Positions 47,046 to 59,198 are shown, counted from the stretch's first letter. The stretch: 64,000 bases of DNA from Cephalotus follicularis (GCA_001972305.1 BDDD01000711.1:109157-173156), one strand, 5' to 3'. Translations and numbers: made by a program. Notes: generated by a model not told the origin, from the letters alone.

Positions 47046-48164
47046 ACCAAAACACAGTTCCTTCAACACGTCTCAAAACCAATAGGACTCAATCATAAAA
47101 CACATGCCATTCAATCCATAATCATTGTAAAACGCAATATGCATTACAGGTTAACTATTCATAGCAACCCTAACAGAATCACACAATTCATAATCCAGAG
47201 TCCACAATCATTCTACGACACGATATGCATAACAGGTTAACTACTCACAGTAACCCTAACACAGTCACACAATTCACAATCCGCAAACCATCCATTTCAT
47301 CAATGGCATTACAATATTATTGAACTCAAACTTGCATGTATAGCTTCCCATACCTCTGATTCCAAGCTAGGAATCGCAGTAGCAGCAGCACAGTCGAGCC
47401 GCAGGTTCAATTGCCGAACCTTTCCCAGAAACCGTTGAACAGAACCTAGTTCTTGTCGATTGATCAGTTCCACTGCCAAATCCAATTGCCGCACACACTG
47501 CACATACAACACATTTCATTACGATCAACGCACGCAAAACATTGCCGCCGCCGAAACGTCGGCCGGATTTCGGCCAACTCATCCAGCTTGCGAAACACCC
47601 ATAAACGGGTTCCACATTGAACGGTCTACTCAAAACCGGTCAAGACTCGCCGTGAATCGGTGCCGAACGCCGCTCCACGGCCGACAGTGAGTTGTGACTC
47701 ACTGAGTCAACTCTCCGGACCTCAACAGGTCCGATCGCCACCCAAAAACGTCACACATTCACCAGTTATACACACCCCTACCCTTGACTCACCGAGACTT
47801 GGCGCCAAAAGCGCGGTCTCAGGCGGCCGTGAGTCGACTCGCTGAGTCGACTCAGTCAACTGATTCCGGCCATTTTCGGCCGAATCACGCCTCACCGATG
47901 GTCAAAATGGGTAGAGCGGGCCTTCTACACCATAACCCACGCCATCCGCGACGCTAATGGCACCGGGAAATGCTCGGCGGAGGCGCGACAGTGGCGAGGA
48001 AGAAGAAGAAAAAGAAGAGAACAGAGGGGAAGGGGGGAGAGCTTACCAGCGGGTTGAGGGCCTAGGTTGCTCGCCGTCGTCTCCTGGTCCGGTGGCTGGC
48101 TCCGGCGCGCTCTCTCTCCCTCTGCTCCAAGCTCTCTTCCACTCTCTCTCGCTATCTCTCTAGC

Positions 48165-48185
48165 GCGGGCGCCTTGAGCGCCCGC
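48165..48185. other. Hairpin in solo B LTR
   Basis: GCGGGCGC-CTTGA-GCGCCCGC, equivalent to the hairpin at 7923-7945; a less perfect second one (GAGCGCGTGATGCGCCCG region) follows at about 48203. Confidence 0.78.
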
Positions 48186-48742
48186 TGTCTCTCTTTCTTG
48201 CACGAGCGCGTGATGCGCCCGTGTCTCTCCCTCTCTCCTTTTATTATTTTGGCTTCCCTTTAGTATTTACTGGTAAAATACTAAGGTCTGGGTCCCTATT
48301 TTTTCGCGAATCGCGACATAAATTATCCAAACGACCACCAAAATAATCGCAATAAAAATGCGAACATTTGGGCTTTATTGTCGCGCATTAAAAATAGGTT
48401 TTATTAGCCGTCTTAGCTAACACGATTACGACTTAAATGCGTAATGCCTTTTTATTACTCCGGGCTCTATCGATTTTATCACAACTGTACATGCACCAAT
48501 TTCATTATAATTATTCATGAAATTCGGGGCGTTACAAAGGCAGACCATGATACTTTTGAAATCCATACTAACATATTTGAGATGTTAAATAGACCAGAGC
48601 AGACATGCTGAGCAAACGTGGATGATGATTAGACCAGAGTATGGTGAACACAGACTTGTAGACCATCTTCATCAATGCAGAGCATAACTTTGTAGACTTG
48701 TAATGTTGGTCAGAGCAAAGATGAGGTGTTGGTCGGAAAAGT

Positions 48743-48852
48743 AGACTATAAAGTGCAGACTAGCCATGTGATCAGACAAGAAGTATTGGTGCGGAGCAGA
48801 CTATAAAGTACGGACTAGCCATGTGATCAGACAAGAAGTATTGGTGCGTAAC
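48743..48852. repeat. 55-base tandem duplication
   Basis: Two units (48743-48797 and 48798-48852) share GACTAGCCATGTGATCAGAC and AAGAAGTATTGGTGCG, with few differences. Confidence 0.88.
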
Positions 48853-48904
48853 AGACTAGAAACAACGTTTAGCAAAGCAAAGAATGTAGTATGGCGCAGA
48901 GCAT

Positions 48905-49200
48905 CTAAGCGTCGACTGTTTCTATATAAGCGTCAATAGTATGTGCGCATCGTTCCTTCTTCATTCTCAACCGCTGATGCTTTGGATATGAGGTCGGCGG
49001 TTTAGCTAAAGCGCTGACGGTTTCCTTGAAAGCGTCACCATTTTAGGTGTATCATCAATTGTTGAACTCTCTGTACCAAAGCGCTGGCATTTTGATCTTA
49101 ACCACTGGCGTTTTGATCATTAAGCGCTGACGCTTTCATTGAAGGCATCGACACTTTTCAGATAAGCGTCGACTCTTACAATTAATCCGTCGATGCTTTG
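48905..49200. repeat. GTCGAC/GCTGACG motif array in Athila 3' region
   Basis: At least ten degenerate copies: AAGCGTCGACTG, AAGCGTCAATAG, CCGCTGATGCTTTGG, AAGCGCTGACGGTTT, AAGCGTCACC, AAGCGCTGGCATTTT, AAGCGCTGACGCTTT, GCATCGACACTTTT, AAGCGTCGACTCTT and CGTCGATGCTTTG. Confidence 0.78.
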
Positions 49201-50353
49201 ATACAAATTCTAAGCTTTTGTCTTTTATTCTCGCAAATTGGACTAATCTTTATGGACTTTGATATTTTTGTCTTGTACCTGAAAATCAATAAAAACACAA
49301 CCAAAGTAATATGTTCCAAGCATAAAAACATAATAAATAGATCCTTAAAAGTAACATATTTTTATGCTAAACAAATACCTCCATACTTAAACCTTTCTTG
49401 TCCTCGGGAAAATGAAAAACTAAAATAATAAAACAAAACAAAAACCATAACTCACTTTCGTAGGAATCTCGATTGCATGTAGCATATGCAACAAGCCTTT
49501 AAACTCCTAGGTGTCCCTAGTGGACACCTTGTGTCTCGTGAGTGTTTTCAGAGAATAAACACACAAAATTTAATTCATCATAACTTTGCAAGTAGGTAAA
49601 ATGTATCTCCACTTAAAAATTCATAGGCAACCCCCATACTTGAATTTTATTATCTTGCTCCAAGTTATAGAACCATAACACATCTCAATCAAGGAGTCTT
49701 TTACTGAATTATATGTTATTCCACAATTAAGTATGATTTCTCAGTAACATAAAATCCTACTTTGGAGTCAGATAAAGAACTTTAGCACTCACACATTTTT
49801 TTTTCTTTTTCTTTTATTGAACTCATTCCTCCACTACTGTTGTTTGAATGACATGGATGGAACATACACCAGATACCCAAATTACTAAATAGCTTTAGAT
49901 TTTACAATTTTCACATGAGATCAATAAAATTTTACCAATTTAAATTCGTGCAATGTCTTAGTCTCTTAAGCATTATATAAGACCCATGTAGCGAGTTTTG
50001 GACCAGTTACTCTCAAGCCAGTTGGCTTTAGGTGTAAAACACCCCTAAGGCTTACGTACTCGAATCAAATAGGCTACAGACCAAGACTGAATTCAAAGAG
50101 GTAAAATGGATATATATATATATTTGCAAGAACATAAATTCTTTGTCCTCCTCCTTACTAAGATAATGAAACTTTGAAGACACACAAGATCGGTCTTTTT
50201 ATTCATTTATTTTTGCATAAACTCCTACCTTGAGATGTATTCCTTTTCTTTTCCTTGAAAACAAAATTTTTATTATTTCTCATATGGGGTTTCTATTATT
50301 TCTCAGTACATCAACATTTACTCATACTTTCAAAATTAAAATGAACTTTGGTA

Positions 50354-50367
50354 CCCCCCCCCCCCCC
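50354..50367. repeat. C14 homopolymer at an element junction
   Basis: Fourteen C lie exactly where Athila non-coding sequence passes into truncated B LTR sequence. Confidence 0.8.
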
Positions 50368-50406
50368 ATGTAATGAATGCATCCATGATGCAATACGTAG
50401 TATATC

Positions 50407-50408
50407 TC

Positions 50409-50476
<68 letters not shown>
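50407..50476. repeat. (AT)n(GT)n microsatellite
   Basis: About 19 bases of AT repeat are followed by about 25 GT units. The position matches the TATATATACACATATACGCATA region of the B LTR at 18510, so it is an expansion within the LTR. Reading frames through it are chance. Confidence 0.95.
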
Positions 50477-50479
<3 letters not shown>

Positions 50480-51124
50480 CATATATGTATCTATGCCAAT
50501 AGGTGCAACCATGCCAAGTGGCTACAACCATCAAATCATCAATCATGTCTCAAAGGACAAATCAAATCGAATTGGTACGAAGAGCACCGCCATCTCCTGG
50601 CCCCGACGTCGTACTCTTACTCTGGCCCCCGACTCCTGGGTCACGAAGCAAGGCAACAAATCAAACTCATGATGCTCACACTTTGTGTTTAGCAATCATG
50701 GTAACCCGTGTTACTTGTGCACTATGTGTCTAGTAACATTGTCTTTGGGCGTCCCTAGCCATCTCCTGGCCCCTAGGAGAACATCCTGCCACCAGCCATC
50801 GGTGACACTCCGTCACCCCAGCCAGTACGACATCAATCACAATCAACAAATCAATTCAAATCTAATCGTTTCCCAGTAATTTATAAAATACTGGAAATAA
50901 TACATTTATTTTAAAATGTATTGCATCTTTGAAACTATGTTTGAATCCGTCGAAAACATGCATTTATCAAAATATACATTTTCGTATCAAATAATGATTT
51001 ATATAACATCATGTATACATTTCTAAAATGAATAAAACACTTTAGAATCATTCATGTTCCAATCATCAAATCATTTCATATCAATACGCAGTGCAAACAT
51101 ATGCTCAAAATGAGGGTTAGTCCC

Positions 51125-51600
51125 TCAACAGTCGGCTGTCTCTTCATGATAGTCGGCTGTTTCCTTTTAACAGTCAGTTGTCCCAGATTTGGCAGTCGGC
51201 TGCCTCCCTTAACAGTCGGCTGTCTCATTTTTGACAGTCGGTTGCCCCTTTAACAGTCGGCTGTCTCCTCATGACAGTCGGCTGTTTCGTGAACAGTACG
51301 TATTTCTACATTGCCACTCACCCCAGCATTGCCACCTCAGCAAATCCGGGTAAAGTGACACGTGGACAGTTGACTGTCATCCTAAATAGTCGGTTGTGCC
51401 ATCTACAATCGACTGCCATCTCTTGGCAGTTGGCTAATCATACAACAGGAGATAACCTCCATTAAAACGCATGAACAGTCGACTGGCTCCTTAGCACAAT
51501 CGGCTGTTTCCCTCGAGCAGTAGGCTGTTCGCAATGAACAGTCGACTGGTAGCCTTGAACAGTCGGTTGTCCTCTTTGGACAGTCGGCTGGTCCTATTAT
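51125..51600. repeat. CAGTCGGCTG motif array, large, B LTR
   Basis: About 18 copies in 475 bases: ACAGTCGGCTGTCTC, GCAGTCGGCTGCC, ACAGTCGACTGG, ACAATCGGCTGTTTCC and variants. In the solo B LTRs the equivalent place has the GCGTCAACG flavour. Confidence 0.9.
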
Positions 51601-52969
51601 CAGTGCACAAAAACAGCAGAAAATACATGCAATTCTCAGCCCAATCCAAACACAACAGAGCATTCATCAACAACAACACACATTTATGCTCATATCTCAG
51701 TCTATTGCATGCATTTTATCTATGAACATCTATTATAATTGAACTTATATCACAATTATAAAATCCCCTACCTGTTAAAGCAGTAGCAATAGTACAGTCG
51801 AGCTGCACGTTCAATTGCAGAACATTCCCAAATCACTGCCAACCAAATTATCAGCTCACTCACTACACATACAACACATTTCCATTACGCTCAACGCACA
51901 TAATTCAACGTCGTCATCACCAGAGTTACGGTCAGACTCCGGCCAACTCACCCAACTTGTGAAACACCCATAAACATGTTCCACATTGAACAGTCTACAT
52001 ATAACAGCTCAAGACTCGCCGTGAATCGGCGCCGAACGCCGCGTCACGGGCGGCAGCGAGTTGCGACTCACTAAGTCAACTTGCCGGACTTCAACAAGTC
52101 CGATCGCCACCCAAAAACACCACACATTCACCAGTCCTACGCATCAATGCCCAAAACTTGCCGAGACTCGGTGCCAAACGCTTGGTCACAGGCGGCAGTG
52201 AGTCAACTCGCTAAGTCGACTCAGTCAACTAATTCTGACCGATTCCGGCCAAAATACGCCTCAACGGTGGTCAAAACGACCAGAGCTAGCCTTCTACACC
52301 ATAACCCACTCCATCCGCGATGCTAACGGTGTCAGAAAAAGGACAGCAGAAGCGCACACAGTGACGGGGAGGAAGAGAAGAAAAGAAGAGAAAAGAAGAA
52401 GGGGGGAGAGGTTACCTGTGGGTGGAGCACCTAGGTTGCTCGTCGTCCTCTCCTGGTCCGGTGGCTGGCTCCGGCATTGTCTCCGGTGCCCTCTCTCCTT
52501 CTCTCTCTCGTACTCTCTCCCACTCTCTCGCCTCTCTCTCCCTGTCTCATTTTCTTCTTTCTTGCACGAGCACATTATGCTTCCATGTCCTTTTTTTTCT
52601 TTCTTTAGTTGTTTTTTCCCTTTACTTTATTGGTATTTACCAACAAAACATTAAGGACTGGGTCCCGTTTATTCAGCAAATTGCGAAATTAATTAATCCA
52701 GCCACCACAAAAATAACCGTAATAATAATGTGGACACTAGGCTTTATTTTCGCGCATAAAAAATATGCTTTATTTACTGATTTAGGCAACATAATTGCGG
52801 CTTCAATGCGAAATGCCTTGAACATTTCCCATCATTCCTCTTTCGAAATTCGACTTTATAAAAGGGAAAACATCAACAAAGTCGAGAATTCCGCTATTCT
52901 CATTAATCCCATAATAAGATTACATTTGAAATTCAAATGATACAATATGCAAAAATCCAGGGCGTTACA

Positions 52970-53505
52970 GGTGTACCAGATATAATCATGGAGGCTCTGG
53001 ATAAAGAGGCTCATGAAGGTTCACGGCCTCTTCCATTGGTGCAGCTGGAAACACTAAAAACTTCTTCAATCGCTACCCATTCACCTTGAATGCTTCTTCA
53101 GTACCTAGCTTACAAATCTCAAAAACACCATGTGAGAAAACAGTTTGAACAATATAAGGACCATCCCAATGGGATCTTAGTTTTCCAAGAAACATGTGTA
53201 AACGAGAGTTATACAAAAGCACTTTGTCTGCTACTTCAAAAATTTTCCTTAAAATACGCGCATCATGAAAGGCTTTGGTCTTTTCTTTTGATATCTTAGC
53301 GTTGTCATGTGCATCATTTAAGATCTCCTCAAACTCAGAGAGTTGGAGAGCACGATGACTACCCGCATTGGAACGATCAAAATTAAATTGCTTAATAGCC
53401 CAAAAGGCTCAATGTTTCAATTCCAGCGGAAGATGACACACTTTATCGTACACAAGCCGGTATGGAGATTGACCAATGTCAGTCTTGAAGGCTGTCCGTA
53501 CCTTA
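52970..53505 (-). pseudogene. pol: Integrase C-terminal part of Athila pol
   Basis: The reverse reading contains [58 protein letters not shown] and GKLRSHWDGPYIVQ (long strings shortened). These are hallmarks of the Athila/Tat integrase end. On the left it meets a B LTR; on the right it stops where an E LTR copy begins, at a shared CGTACCTTAT. It has the same orientation as the Athila gag at 42610-43762 and may belong to the same or a second copy. Confidence 0.85.
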
Positions 53506-54537
53506 TGTAATCACCAAAATAACCTCGAGAGTAGATCGATAAATCCTTAGACCGTATCTCGGTTGTTGAAATTATCTAAAAGAAATAAAATCGTTCTTAT
53601 AAGGACTTAAAATAAAATCAGACCTTGACTCATGGGTCACTGTACACTGATCATGACCATATAAGATAAGGACATGTTTGATAAGTCCAATTTGCAGTCT
53701 GATGATTCCTTAATGATATAATCCTGGTACACTATTTCTTGATCATCCCTAGAATGCAAGATCACCTGATGGATGACTGGGGATTTATGATTAGGGCCAC
53801 AGGGAGTCCGACACCGAATTATGAAAAAAGGTATTAGCTTAGTGATACACATTCTTAAGTCAACGTAATATACCCATGGAGACATTCTTGACAAAATTCC
53901 AAGTTGCAGAAGCCTCATTTAAACATAATTTTGAATTCACTAAAGTAAGTTCAAGTGGTTATCCAGGTTATTCAATTTCGAATCATAAAACAAGTTTAGC
54001 TCATTATATCTTAGAAATAGATACAGAAATACAGAATTCAACAGAAAACAGAATTTAACGGAGCAGAGTTCAGAGTTTATCGAAAGCAGGCGGAACGAAG
54101 CACAGAACCAAAATCATGCAGCGGAATTGGAACGGATCACGCCTACGCGGAAAACTGAGTCAGAATGCTGGACGCGTCTAAAACGCGTTCGCTGGCCGCG
54201 CTAACGTGGTCTACCTTGGAGTCATGAAATATGCTTTAAGCATCGACGCCTTCCATATTAGCGTCGATGCTTAACACACATGCGGAATATTTAACTAGAC
54301 GCGTAAGTGCGCACTTCAGCTCGCCTTCACATTTTAAAGCGCCAACGCCCAGAGACAGCACATCGACGCTTAACACGTATCAGACAATAAATATGGAAAC
54401 TTTTAGAATTTTTAACGGATTGTAATTATTACATTAAGTAGATTAATTAGGTGAGATTTCTTTTCATGTTTTTATGCATGATTGTAAGTATAAAAGGAAA
54501 AGAGAGAGGCCAAAAACAATGTCGACTTTTACACAAG
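53506..54537. repeat. Secondary copy of the E LTR/Athila LTR junction
   Basis: It matches 38335-39205 and then 41754-41935 as one continuous block, including the junction GCTAA[T/C]G-TGGTCT. It lacks the solo A LTR found between those parts in the other copy. Left edge: shared CGTACCTTAT; right edge: shared TTTTACACA. It is flanked by Athila integrase and copia RT. Confidence 0.85.
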
Positions 54538-57436
54538 GCTCATCTACATTTTTAATGAAGCCAAAAGACTTGATAGCCTCATCAAAATGTATGTTCCAGC
54601 TCCTAGATGCTTGCTTTAGGCCATAAATCGACCTTTGAAGGTTGCACACCATGTGTGAAGATTCAGTGGATGTAAACCCCTCGGGTTAAGACATATAAAT
54701 GTCCTCTTCAAGATGTCCATTTAGGAACACGATCTTGACATCCATTTTGCCATATCTCATAATCATAATGAGCGGCGATAGCAAGAAAAATCCGAATAGA
54801 TTTGAGCATCGCAACTGGTGAGAAAGTTTCGGTATAATCGACACCATGTCGCTGTCTATACCCTTTCGCCACCAATCGTGCTTTGTATGTCTTAATCTTT
54901 CCATCTGCGCTAATCTTCTTCTTGAAGATCCACTTGCAACCAATAGGCTCTATGCCCTCGGGAGCTTGGACCAAGTTCCAAACTAGGTTGGCGTACATGG
55001 AATCCATCTCGGATTTCATGGCATCTAACCATGCAGTGGAATCAGTGCCTTGTATTGCTTCCTGATAGCTGGCAGGCCATATCTCTCTGGCGCTGTTGAA
55101 ACCCTGCATGATCACATCACTTGAGGAGAGCATGTATGAGATCTAATCTCATCCTGGAATCTAATTTCAGTCGGGTCTCTAGAGGCACTAGCCTCTAATT
55201 CCGTTTCGTTATGTGGTGTTTCTTCCAGTGGCAACTCCACGACTTCCACATTGCTCCCACTGCTTCCTGCGAGTAGGTATTCCTTCTCCAGGAAAACTGC
55301 AAAATGCAAAACAAACACCCTTTGTTCACTGGGATGGTAGAAATAATATCTCATCGTTTCTTTGGGATACCCCACAAACAGGCATCGATTTAATCGTGCC
55401 TCCAGCTTACTAGGTTCCATCCTTCTAACGTAAGCTGGACAGCCCCAAACTCTCAAATGTTTTAGGTTGAGTTTCCTCCCAATCCATACCTGGTATGGAG
55501 TGGAGGGAACAGATTTTGAAGGAATCCAATTAAGGACATTTGCAGTTGTTTCCAATGCATAACCCAAAAATGAGGAAGGGAGGTCTGCAAAAGACATCAA
55601 GGTCCGATTCCTCCATTCGGACACACCATTATGATGTGGGTTCCAGGAGGGGTCCACTGTGAGAGAATCCTATTATCTCTAAGATAATCTTGGAATTCAG
55701 CAGACAGGTACTCGCCCCCTCGATCTGATCGAAGTGTTTTAATGGGCTTACCTATTTGCTTCTCTACTTCATTTCTAAATTCCTTAAACCACTCAAAGGA
55801 ATCTGATTTATGTCTCATCAGAAACACGTACACGTACCATGACAAATCATCGGTAAAAGTAATGAAGTATAGATATCCTCCTCATGCACTGACCGACATA
55901 GGTCCACAGACGTCAGTGTGGATTAAACCAAGTAAATCCACCGCCCTTTCTCCTTGACCGGAGAAGGGAGATTTGGTCATTTTTCCCAAGCAGGCAAGAT
56001 TCGCATGTTGGAAAGGACTCTAAGTCCTGGATGTCCAAAAGACAATCCTTTACCAACTTTGACATCCTTGCCTCACTAGGATGACCCAATCTGCAGTGCC
56101 AAGTATAGGATTGATCAATTTCATTATTCTCTCTTTGTCTTTTAGTTCCTTGCCCGAATGACAATGCCATTTTGTAATCAGTATTTAAAACGTAAATCCC
56201 ATTATCAATGTTGCTCTCACATATGGTATTTTTGTCACTTGATAAAACATAACAACCATTCACATTAAAATTTCGCTCTAAGCCCAATTTAAACAGGTAG
56301 GAAACACTAACAATGTTCCGAATTAAGTTCTCAACAAGATAACATGGATCCAAACTTATTACAAAACCATTTGACAGATGTAAATCGTAAATTCCTAAAA
56401 CTCTAGTAATGATCCTTGATCCATCACCCAGTCGTAGGTCCACTGCTTCTTCAGCTCTAAGCTATCTTGCGCTTCTTAGACCCTGCCAAGAATTGCAAAT
56501 ACTAGTACCACAACCAGTGTCTAACACCCAATTAGAACTAATATTAGAAGCTACATGAAGCTCAATCATGTAAGTACCTGAACCTGAGGCACCAGCAGTA
56601 GAAGCAAGAAACTCCTTGTAGTCCTTTTTCCAATGTCCTTGTTTCCCACAATGGAAACAAGCTTTTTCCTCCATCAGTTGTTTGAGCTTCTCCTTGATAT
56701 TTCCCCCAACCACTCCAAGTGGCTTTTCTTCCTTAATTTTTTTCTTCTTCTTTTTGGCCTTGCCTTTCATTTTAGAGCTACCCTCTTGCTGAGCAGTCTT
56801 TGAAGAAGGAAGAAACATCACGACATATTTTGACCTAGCAATGTCAAGATCCGCCTCTGCAGTTCTGAGCATAGCCACTAGCTCAGGCAATGAACAATCC
56901 ACCTTATTCATGTAGAAGTTCGATATAAACTGTGAAAACGATCGAGGGAGGGATGACAAAATGAGATCTATGTAGAAATCGTTATCCATAGTCAAATCTA
57001 ATTGAGCCAACTGCTCAATAAGATCTATCATCTTCAGTCCATGCTCATGAACCGAAGTTCCCTCCACCATCTTTGTACTGAAAAGCTGATGAGAGAGGTT
57101 GATCCTAGAAGTCCTAGACCGCGCGCCATACAACTCCCTGAGACGGAGAAGTATAGCACCAAGGCTCTCCATATGCTCATGCTGTCGCTGTAGCTCCGAC
57201 ACCATGCCAGCTATAGCGAGGCACCGAGCCTGCTCGTCATCATCAAGCCACTTAGCAACAGCGGCCTCAGTGTCCAAAGATGGATCGTCACCAAGTATGG
57301 GGGGTGATTCCGTCATCACATGAGACAACTTCAATGATGTCAGAACCAAGCGCAAGTTACGTTGCCAATCAAGGAAATTTGGCCCATCCAACTTATTAGT
57401 CTCTAAGACTCTGGCAATTGCTGCGCTGACAGACAT
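54538..57436 (-). pseudogene. gag-pol of a Ty1/copia element, 5' part, broken
   Basis: On the reverse strand gag starts MSVSAAIARVLETNKLDGPNF (first residues) with LDWQRNLRLVL and HELSHQLF-like features. A basic KKKKKK stretch and a knuckle (CFHCGKQGHW) follow near 56650, then protease (NWVLDTGCGTSIC) near 56520. The pre-integrase region lies near 56000-56130 (WHCRLGHPSEARM). Integrase lies near 55100-55980 (SDRGGEYLSAEFQDYL, LKHLRVWGCPAYVRR). RT lies near 54540-55080 (GCKWIFKKKISADGKIKTYKARLVAKGY region, SIYGLKQASRSWN). The integrase-before-RT order marks Ty1/copia. The copy ends within RT; the rest of pol is not in the window. Several breaks. Confidence 0.9.
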
Positions 57437-59184
57437 TTTCTAGCAAAGTATATATATAACCTATAGGAAACAATAAAGAGATTATTAGCAAATATTCTAT
57501 TTTCCATTTTCCATGTTACTACCATAACACTTGGTCTTTAGTGCTTATGGTTCCTTCCACTATTCTAATCGTATCCCACACCTCCAATGTGGAATTCGGG
57601 AGATCTAATCAATCTATCTCAGCATATTATGGCCTCAGCTTTAGCATGACAAACCACAACACCCAAGATAGGTAGGCTCACCTGCCAATTTACACAGCTC
57701 GGGATCTAATCTCACACGCTCGTGTAACATCCAATCATAGCTTCGCCCTACTAGCTCAATATGATCTCAGCTTTAGCATGACAAACCATTAGAGCCAGTA
57801 TAAGTCTATACCCACAGTCCTCAAAGTAATACACATGTTTTGACACCCACACGTTTACGTGTCCAAGTGAAAAACATTGTGATTTCCTTGCAGTATCTAA
57901 TACTGACGTTGACATGACACTAAATAGATCGCGGACCTTAGCTTTAGCTAACCACCCACATCCTATCAATTCCACTCAACGAGAACTAGGGAAGGCCACA
58001 TCGGGTCACTCTTAGTGTCCCTGGAGTTAAGACTTATTATTCATCCTTGGAGGGATTTTAGGTCTCACATTTTAATTAAGCTGATCCATTAATTAATTCA
58101 TTGGTTATCTTAGCCAAATCCAATTAATTACGACTTATATGCAATGACGTAATTGAACCAATTGTCCAACACATGCATCCGAAGTACAACATAAAACATG
58201 GTTAGGCTAGGGACAACTCTATAGTGATTCACACGAGCCAATGTGATCACCGGATCTCCGAGGTGAACTATTTAATTCTACTTTATTACAAAGAATACCA
58301 TGCATCCATGGCCTTCATCTTGGTCTTGCAACTTTCTTTATCTTCCTCTCCTTCGATACTCCACCTTTTGCTTACAAAACTTTATAATAAAATTTACATT
58401 TAAATTTTAAAGAAAAGAATCTATCCTAGAAAGGAATCAAAAATAAGAAATTAAGGTGCTCGCAGGCCACCAAATTACAAACCCAATAAAATAATAAAGC
58501 AGATTAAACATCCAAGAAAGAAACAGAAATCTAGGTTATGTCCCATAGCCTACCATCATGCATATCACATCCAAAATTATATTTAACATAAAATTAAATG
58601 AAAAACTTAACAATTTTAATTTTCGATGGCTAATTGAATCAAATATGGCATTTCTCGGTATAACTCCCACTAGATCAATGAAAATCCAGTACCATTGGGA
58701 TTACATACCAAGATTTTAAAAATCTGTACTTGTCACGTTGAAAGCGACGACGCTCTACCTTAAGCATCAGAGGTTACTGGCTAAGCGTCGACGCTAACGT
58801 CGATGCTTTGGCTTAACCTTCTGCGCTTTAAGCGAAGCTTTGTTCGCATGTGTCCCGATTATGGCGGCGATGCTTTATTATAAGCGTTGGCGTTTACTGG
58901 CTAAGCGTCAATGCCACTGTCGATGCTTTGCGTAAACATACTTCGCTTTAGACAAAGCGCCATCACCCAAATCACCAAGCATCGTTGCCTACATCCTTAA
59001 GCGTCGACACCTTACCTTGACCACTAGCGCTTAACGCAAAACCGCCAGCGCTTAATGTCCAACAATCAATGCTTTACGTGAAGCAGTCTACTGTTAGACT
59101 GTTCAGGACATAACCAGAGTTCCAAAATAACCCAAAATAGCCACCTAAAACTAAAAACAAAGTTTAACTGGTGTTGATTAGTAT
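57437..59184 (-). other. Copia leader between primer site and gag
   Basis: About 1.75 kb with no recognisable coding region. It has a repeated phrase ATGATCTCAGCTTTAGCATG/GGCCTCAGCTTTAGCATGAC at about 57630 and 57765. A GTCGAC-type array lies at 58735-59070. The length is large for a copia leader, so another insertion may be hidden in it. Confidence 0.6.
58735..59070. repeat. GTCGAC-type motif array in copia leader
   Basis: Copies: AGCGACGACGCTC, TAAGCGTCGACGCTAACG, TCGATGCTTTGG, GGCGATGCTTTA, TAAGCGTTGGCG, TAAGCGTCAATGCC, GTCGATGCTTTG, AAGCGTCGACACC and CAATGCTTTACG. Same flavour as in the A and C LTRs but in a different superfamily. Confidence 0.8.
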
Positions 59185-59196
59185 GCTCTAATACCA
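59185..59196 (-). promoter_or_regulatory. Copia primer binding site (reverse)
   Basis: The reverse strand reads TGGTATTAGAGC, one base from the initiator-Met site, two bases past the LTR edge TGTAAG at 59199. Confidence 0.85.
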
Positions 59197-59198
59197 AT

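Larger units (their letters stand above)
45186..48536 (-). mobile_element. Solo B-family LTR (3351 bases, TSD AAGGC)
   Basis: It starts TGTCACACCCCG and ends GGGGCGTTACA, with AAGGC at 45181-45185 and 48537-48541. It is complete, the longest LTR in the window and a good reference for the B family. Internal features are a minisatellite (46075-46410), a motif array (46745-47045), GAGTCGACTC copies near 47690-47865, a CT-rich block, and a hairpin at 48165-48185. No gene is recognised. Confidence 0.92.
44215..48548 (-). mobile_element. Athila LTR, reverse copy, split by solo B LTR
   Basis: The parts are 44215-45185 and 48537-48548 around a B solo LTR. It matches the forward LTR 39045-42585 in inverted orientation. 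To its left are the primer site and gag; to its right is Athila 3' non-coding sequence, so it borders internal sequence on both sides. A motif array lies at about 45025-45170. Confidence 0.83.
48549..50353 (-). other. Athila 3' non-coding region
   Basis: No gene is seen. The reverse strand carries CCTAGGAGTTTAAAGGCTTG and runs like CCCCCATACTTGAATT (plus strand), typical of the long non-coding stretch between Athila pol and the 3' LTR. The left part holds many GTCGAC-type copies and a 55-base duplication. It stops at a C run at 50354-50367. Confidence 0.7.
50368..52969 (-). mobile_element. B-family LTR, truncated on the left
   Basis: It aligns with the solo B LTRs from ATGAATGCATYCATGATGCAAT onward (compare 18485) and ends CAGGGCGTTACA. 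The first few hundred bases (plus strand) of a full B LTR are lacking. It lies in Athila sequence. It holds a (GT)n run, two copies of the TGTGTTTAG repeat, a large CAGTCGGCTG array and GAGTCAACTC/AGTCGACTC copies near 52065 and 52200. Confidence 0.85.

Noticed and set aside
48549-48553. Target duplication for the Athila element
   Set aside because: TGATA here does not match TAATG at 39040-39044; the inverted layout means no duplication is expected.
50348-50692. Reading frames with Cys-Val or Thr-His repeats
   Set aside because: They are translations of the GT/AC microsatellite.
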